A stretch of DNA of 64,000 nucleotides from Lactuca virosa (Eukaryota > Streptophyta > Magnoliopsida > Asterales > Asteraceae), in the NCBI GenBank assembly GCA_928212115.1, contig CAKMRJ010003334.1, positions 24,000,620-24,064,619 on the forward strand. Reading direction: 5' to 3'. Made by a program: the position numbers and the translations under genes. This document shows, piece after piece, positions 57,847 through 64,000 of this stretch; position 1 is the first letter of the stretch, and each line of letters begins with the position of its first letter. Under the pieces are notes generated by a model. That model was not told the DNA's origin. It saw only the letters and a program-made list of their open reading frames with translations, and ran no database searches.

Positions 57847-59305
57847 ATAACATCAATCCAATATACCATAATACATAATCCAGTGGGTCGGCATTGGTGC
57901 CTTCGACCCACAAGTACAGTGAGGAAAACTCATCTCACAGTCTGAAAAATAGTTGCACAGATCATTGCTCCAAAAGCTATCTCTACCGGTCGCCTATACA
58001 ATTAATAGGGACTCAAATCTCAAACTACTATTCAAATTACCCAAAATGCCCCTAAGTCAAAGTTGATTAAATTTGTGGTTAAAATCATGGTTAAAAGTCA
58101 AAAAGTCAAAGGAGGTCAACACAAACTGAGTACTCTCGGCGTACTCAGTTACTACGCTCAGCGTAAATGATCCATTCCTGATTATGGGGCGCTAGCCTAG
58201 TATTCTTAGCGTACCACTAGGTACGCCCGGCGTTCTCGACCAGTTTCATTTGCGTTCATTAAGTTGCTTATTCCATTAAGATACCACTTCCAAAGCTCAG
58301 ATCTAGTCCCAAACATCATTCTAAGTCATAAAGTTTCGAACTTTATGACTTTCCATGGCTAGAAGGAGTCCAAACACCAGAACCCTAACTTAATTAATAC
58401 ACAAACCCAAAGCATCATAACTCTTGCATGGAGGGAAGAAAGGGACCAAAATTATATTTTTATGACTCAAAACGCCCAAAAACAACTGAAAGGACAACTC
58501 ATTTGGATTAGAGTAAGCCATACTCATGAATACCAAGATTATGGGACCAAAATGCATAAAACTTAAGAACTTAACAAGATCTAAGGAAACATTCATCCAG
58601 TTTCTAACTTTATACCTTCTGGAGTTGAGAAAACCAATATAGGTTATGGATCCACAAGCTTGAGCTTCAACAATCAACAAGCTTGGACTTCTCTTTCTTT
58701 CAAAATGCACCTAAAACACATAAAAAGGCTCAATATTTGCTCTGGGGGCTAGGGTTTCGAGTTGGAGGCTCAAGAGGGCGGTGGCTGATGTTAGGAAGGA
58801 CCCCGAGAGATTAGACTCCTTAAATAGCAATCAAAACCACAAAATTAGGGTTTTAACACTGCAGCGGTATGCTTCGCGTAACACCCTAAAAACGCGTCCA
58901 CTTCTACCTAGTACACCCATCGTACTACCTAGTGTATGCTCAGCGTACTGCCAGACTCCCTTTTCCAGCTTAACTTCAAACAGCCATAACTTCTTCATCT
59001 CAACTCCATTTTCGATGATCCTTATATCTACAGAAATCTATCGACGAGCTCTACAGTTATATCTTGAGACGTATGACTAAAAACATCTCGAACTAATATC
59101 CTTAAGTTATGCTAGAAGCCTGCAACATAATCTTTCCTATTTTACCCCTCATCTTCCATCGAACAATCCAAGGTTTAAATCACTTATCCAATATCATACA
59201 CCTCCAATAGAGTCTAAATCCATTCCATTGAAGCCTAAGGACTCCATTTTATCCATTTATTGTCCACGATCCTAAAATAATAACTTCTCGAAACAGGATG
59301 TTACA
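57847..59305 (-). repeat. Truncated minus-strand Gypsy 3' LTR
   Basis: It ends on the plus strand CAGGATGTTACA, i.e. minus-sense start TGTAACATCCTG. Its left part, including the sense 3' end, is missing where the Copia LTR begins. It carries a donor-like AGATGAGTTTTCC near 57935 (minus) and TACGCTCAGCGTA-type inverted repeats near 58152. Same family as 20413-21780. Confidence 0.8.
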
Positions 59306-59444
59306 ATTCTCCCCCACTTAAACTGAATTTTGTCCTCAAAATCCGTCTTGGTTAAGGTCTCTGAAGCAACATCAACATTTTTCGTAAAATCTCTCTAACC
59401 ATCTCGACACCAATGAATATTATAAAGAAACTTGAGTGAAAACT
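59306..59444 (-). other. Polypurine tract and end of Gypsy interior
   Basis: The minus strand ends GTTTAAGTGGGGGAGAAT before the LTR. GAGGACAAAATTCAG just upstream is the usual last stretch of Tekay-like pol. Only about 120 bases of interior survive before the next LTR begins. Confidence 0.7.
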
Positions 59445-62125
59445 ATGACAACCATCAAATTTCGGTCAAGTCAAAGTCAAACAAAGTCAACAAGTTAAAC
59501 CGGTCAACTCCATTAACCCTTGTATGTTAGGGTTTACGTTATGTAATCACTGTACAATTCGCTATTTTAATGAGAAAACATCATTTGGAAAGTTCATGTG
59601 TTTGATATTCCTTAGCCTTAACCGTGCTAAACAACGAACCAAAGCGATAAAACACTATTGCACAATCATCGGGATTGTGTAGGACACTAAATCATGGCTT
59701 AACGGGGTCTATGGACCTTGCGTTGCGAAGCCGGACACTCAAAAAGATCACAAACGAAACCTCTCTCAATCTCATTCAAACCCTACTCAATATTACTTGA
59801 CGCTAATAGGATCAAAACTCATACACTACGATATAATTGACGTTAATAGCAACATAGTATAGTACAACGTTATAACTATAATCAAATTAAATTATGATAC
59901 CATATTAAAATCAAATCAAAGTATAATGCTCTAATTAAATTTAAAAGAATCAAACTTGAATGCTATAATTAAACTTCAAATCAAAAGAGATTGTTATAAT
60001 CAAATAATAACTCATCTTTTATAAAACTCCATTTTATAAACTTTACATTAAATTTTATAAAACTCTATTTTTATAAACTTTACATTAAATTTTATAAACT
60101 CTTATATTAATTATGTAAAAGATGCTTGTGTTAGTGGGAAATTATGAAGACCACCAAAAGCAAAAAGATTATTCCCATGGTCTCCCACTCACACCTCCCA
60201 TCCACTTTCCTTTCCTTTTTCTCCCAACACATTATTCTCTTCACCACTTAAACCTTCTCTATTCTTTCTCTCACTCTCAATCTCGAAATTCATCCAAGAA
60301 ATACTCATATTCCAGCCAAGAACAATCTATTATACTCAAATCTTCATCCCTCTTGAAGCATTCATCAAGGTATGTTGTTAAAAGTTTCAAATTCATACAA
60401 GAAACAATTAAATCCACCAAATATCTAAAACTCATTTTATGCATAAACCTGATTTTTCTCAGAATCCCATCAATAAAATAAGAAGTTCTGGAAATTTTCA
60501 GAAATTAACTTATTTTTATTGAATTACTATAATTATTGCTATAAAGTAGGGCAATAATTCACATAAAATACTTTTTGCATTCAATAAATTCTGAGAAAAT
60601 TCTGGGATGACCAATATATTGATTAAACATAATTTATGAAGTTTCATGCATTTATATTACTGTTTACTATTATTTATGATTTTATTGATTAATTAATAAT
60701 GAAATATATAAAAAATACTTCCATAGTCACAATATCCGAAACTTATACACTGGGCTCTATATCATGTTATAAAAACTATGGTTAATTTTACAGAATTTTT
60801 GGGAATCATTTATTATTTTTCCCGAATTTTGTTGTTGTTTAATCATTAAAGTATTAAATAAATACTAAAACAGTTCAGAAAAATATAAAAATTTACAGTA
60901 ATTAATATTGTATGGAATAATGATTTCCTAATAATTTCATAATTTTTCAATACTGTGTACTATTTTAAAAACCATTTTCCTAATTATTTAAGCATGTAAA
61001 ATGCATTTTAATGATTATTTCATATAAATAATTGTTAAAATCTATAAATAATTATAATTGGGCAAGTTATTATTTTAATAAGAAATTATTAAAATCTGGC
61101 CTAAATTGAAAATATAAATTAATTATGCAAAGTAATTAATTCAATTTAAAATTCATTTAACAAATGAATACCTTAATATATAATCAAAATGAATTATTGT
61201 TAATTTATCTAATATAAGAATATGTGTCTAATTATTTGTATTAGTACTCTATTCTCGTTTAGCAGTTCCTAAACCAAAACTATTAATTATATTAGGTTCT
61301 ACGCCATTTTGACCCGAACCGTCTATCGTACGACACACGCATTTCGTTTTGGGGCTAAAGTGAGTAATCTACCCCATACTTTATAATTTTCAATACTTTT
61401 GGGGTGTATCATGTGGTTCTAATATGTTCCAACTTCATTTTATTGTTTTATCACAATTGAGACATTGTTGGGACATTTATACGTGAGTCATTAATTGTAT
61501 AACTATTGTTTGTTTACGCTACATGTACTTGTAGTGCATTACCATTTTTAGTCTAATCTCCATGACTATGCCCGTATTCTTGAGGTACGTTATGGACAAT
61601 AATAGCGCTATTGGGTTGACCACCCCGCCTTGGGACGCTAAGGTGATTGATCGCACGTGGTTGAGTGTGTATGATGATTAGATGCTCCATCCTATATATA
61701 TTTATATATATATATACATATGTATATATAGGGTGAGGACTTATTGTTGTTGTTATCATTTGTTAATCAATTTTTGATTTATAAACCGTTATCTCAAATA
61801 CAATTGTTTGCCGACTTCAAAAGAAAACAAATTTCAAATTATAAATGTTTCAACTTCACAATTTTCTCTACTAAAATTAGATTACCCATGATGCAGATTT
61901 GAAGAATGAAGTTGATGAAAAATAGGTTGTGCCTTAGAAATCCACAAGACTATTTAAATTTGATGTAATAAATGTTGTTCGTATTTGGATTTGTATTTAT
62001 TGTTGTGGATCTTGTTTGCATACTTAGTACTTAATTGAATCTAATCATATTATAACATAGTTGTCATGAGACTTTGAACAATATATCACGCCTTGATCGA
62101 TTCCGACAAGGATCGGGGTGTGACA
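59445..62125 (+). repeat. Gypsy 5' LTR
   Basis: The right end GGGGTGTGACA at 62125 is secure because a primer site follows. The left end TGACAACCATC at 59445 is my best guess from the change of sequence and the TG start. A very AT-rich section lies at 59880-61250. Short frames within it are not convincing genes. It resembles the solo LTR at 45562-48450 in layout and in its last bases. Confidence 0.65.
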
Positions 62126-63346
62126 GATTGGTATCAGAGCCCTTGACTATAGGGAATTAGGTTAATTGCCTTGACCTAGTCTATAGCCTCTAGGGTCCTC
62201 TCGTATGCTAGTTTATAAAATGCACACACAACTGCATGCAATTCACACTTAGAAAATCCTAGGAATACCTTTGTGTGTTAATTGCTCCCTTAAGTGCATA
62301 CGTATTACTCCTGACACTTATATGTGTGCATACACTGGTGATATTCTCCTCTTTCTCTCTCTAAAATCACACACATATTCAAGTGGTTTAAAAAAATGTA
62401 TATACATATATATTCCTTAGAGCTCATAGGAAATTCAAAGTCATCCACTCTAGTCGGGTAGGATCATAGTAATTGACGCGTAATAACTGGAAGGGGGAGG
62501 TGTCGGTAGCCCGAAAGTCCTGACTAGGTAAGCATTCGTATACATCCCAATCAACCGAGGGACCAGTTTGCTTATCTGGGGACCAAAGGCGAGAGTTCCC
62601 AAACCTATAGGCCAAAGCGCGTCATTCACATTACTTTTGAGCCATCAAAATACCCGACCTTATCAAACGTATCCGAAAGGATACACTCCAAAATGGCCAA
62701 CTCATTGGACTATTAAGTTCCCTAATGGGCCTAGAAGTGGGAAAGAAATGTGAAAACTTAGTTTTGTGGGGGCCCACGCAAGTGCTACATGTTTCACATT
62801 TAGTAACCATGGAAAGCCCAAAAGGTGCCCAACACTCCTAACCATGGCCCAACAAGTGTTTTACAATTATTTTACCCAACAATGTCTAAAAACTTTATTT
62901 CCATAATCAATTTACAAATAACTCACAAGTCCATATGCGTGTTTCTCGTAGTTGACTTGTTCCTTGTTTGGTTGTGGACTTAGGGTAGACTCATTAGGAT
63001 CAACAGTCTAATAAAATTTTAATTACACGTAACTGGGGGCATGTCGAGTGAATCTTAGGAGTGGATCGGACATGGAACAAATCACAAGATTATAATCAAG
63101 TTATTCCTACTAAATTCATAAGTCTATTTATATAGACCTCTAGTATAGAGTCGTCGGCGTAGTCGTGTCGACAATCTAGAATATGGCTAAATACATAATA
63201 CAAACTATAATACCTAAATTATACAAACTTTTCTGCATAAAAAAATCAATAGACAAACAAACACAATGAAACTAAAAAGGGTGTCAAACTATCAAGAGAA
63301 AAACACATACAATGTAGATTAAAATCCACTAATTATAACAAAATGG
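62126..63346 (+). other. Gypsy primer site and decayed leader, then the RKD gene flank
   Basis: TTGGTATCAGAGCCC (62128-62142) is a perfect tRNA-Met primer site. The following sequence has no readable gag. Around 62965-63020 it resembles 47196-47260 of the solo LTR, so a second LTR fragment may be present. From about 63200 it is probably the 3' flank of the RKD gene. I see no polyadenylation signal I would insist on. Confidence 0.5.
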
Positions 63347-64000
63347 CTAAAAGAAAAGGTAAGGACTAAGGATTGTTAAGTCCTCTCTTCTTATAATAGC
63401 TTTGAAGCAAGCTTGCCTAAGCTTCTTTGTTCTTTCTGTCAATTCCATACCTGGCAATTTCTCCATCATCTTCTTGTGCCCTTCTAACGTCTCTATCTCC
63501 TCCTTTAATCTCAACTCCTAGTTTTTTTTTAAAAAAAAAAGGTAGATGCAATATATTTTTCGTGTGAGTTCACAAAATTTACAATGAGTTAAGTTTATAT
63601 AAATATAAATCAGGAAATCGTAGTAAATCAATTGAATTGATGTGGAATATGCCTAGGGCCATTGTTTATGTTATAAAGAAACTAATAATTAAAATTTTAG
63701 AAAATACCAAACTACTTTGGTTACCAAGTGCAGGCATGCATGCATGAGTAATGTATAGAAGGTTATTATCGTAATTTACCTTGGCATTTTGAATGAGGGA
63801 TTGTAGGCTCGTAAGTTTTCTATGAGGCCATCTGTTTATGTTTAGCTCTCTGCATCTTTTCTTCAACAATGTTAACCCTATCCCTAGTTCCTTTGCCGCC
63901 ATGATTATCGGCATCTCAAAGTACTTCGCTATCTCTTCAAACTCCAATGGTCTCAATCTCTTTGCCACCTTCCGGCCACCGTGATCAGTGGTGGCAGCAC
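63347..64000 (-). CDS. RKD-like RWP-RK transcription factor, 3' part
   Basis: Two exons are visible on the minus strand. The first runs from the window edge to 63780 and the last from 63517 to the TAG at 63349-63347, with a GT-AG intron at 63518-63779 in phase 0. The first encodes a short basic segment and the complete RWP-RK core: an amphipathic helix (EEIAKYFEMPIIMAAKELG), LTLLKKRCRELNINRWPHRK with the signature RWPHRK, and SLQSLIQ. The last encodes a charged coiled-coil-like helix (KEEIETLEGHKKMMEKLPG) and a KLRQACFK tail, as in plant RKD proteins. RKD factors are small nuclear DNA-binding proteins that control egg-cell and early embryo or gametophyte programmes. No stop or frameshift is seen. 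The 5' exons lie outside the window. An alternative is a longer NIN-like protein, unlikely because no PB1 domain follows. Confidence 0.88.
63518..63779 (-). other. Intron of the RKD-like gene
   Basis: Donor AAG|GTAAAT (63779) and acceptor CTAG|GAG (63518) keep phase 0. A run of ten T and ten A on the plus strand (63522-63540) lies right next to the acceptor. Confidence 0.85.

Noticed and set aside
60122..60481. 119-codon plus-strand frame
   Set aside because: It is within the 59445-62125 LTR, low complexity and with no homology that I recognise.

Overview
This is a plant nuclear window made almost entirely of nested LTR retrotransposons. I found no bacterial or organellar genes, tRNA genes or rRNA genes. 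The TE families, their LTR ends and the motif ACTCGNCGAGT suggest an Asteraceae genome, with Lactuca (lettuce) as my best guess from recollection rather than from any search. The only convincing host gene is the 3' part of an RKD-type (RWP-RK) transcription factor on the minus strand at the right edge (63347-64000). A broken, exon-bearing piece of a ROOT UV-B SENSITIVE (DUF647) gene lies at 25120-25919, 0.7 kb upstream of a Helitron-like 3' end at 26594-26626.

Layout. 1-7620: minus-strand Copia element with two near-identical LTRs, a nearly readable gag and a fossil pol. It has landed in a minus-strand Gypsy gag (7621-8772) whose leader, PBS and 2.7-kb LTR run to 12400. 12401-13615: purine-rich tract and a 557-bp TRIM element. 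13616-22905: decayed minus-strand Copia carrying a Gypsy solo LTR (16304-18544, duplication ATTTA), which itself carries a 537-bp solo LTR (17691-18227, duplication GGCCC). A second, truncated Gypsy LTR starts at 20413. 22906-23886: Ale-like Copia fragment and an AT microsatellite. 23887-29074: the least repetitive part, with the DUF647 pieces, the Helitron end and a SINE.

29075-45297: one old plus-strand Gypsy element expanded to about 16 kb by three insertions: a Gypsy solo LTR in its 5' LTR (30195-32160), a 5'-truncated Copia (about 33.5-39.0 kb) and a deletion-derived Copia-like element (40734-42984, duplication GTATG). 45297-57846: two minus-strand Copia copies in tandem sharing a middle LTR (50017-50806). 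A 2889-bp Gypsy solo LTR splits one gag (duplication GATCT) and a Tourist-like MITE sits in the other copy's leader (55718-56108). 57847-59444: truncated minus-strand Gypsy LTR, PPT and a stub of interior. 59445-62125: plus-strand Gypsy LTR followed by a PBS and decayed interior, then the RKD gene.

Patterns that ordinary annotation would miss: (1) several unrelated Gypsy LTR families carry the same apparent splice donor (AG|GTGAGT) and acceptor (AG|GTACTTCCGG-like) bracketing short tandem repeats, which suggests a conserved intron inside the LTR transcript leader; (2) each LTR family has its own array of short CG-containing inverted repeats, and one motif, ACTCGNCGAGT, is shared by a Gypsy LTR and by Copia leaders next to the PBS; (3) the first Copia element has an 87-nt intron-like gap just after its gag zinc knuckle, reminiscent of spliced gag RNA in BARE elements. 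All coordinates come from reading the sequence by eye; boundaries supported by target-site duplications are firm, others approximate.
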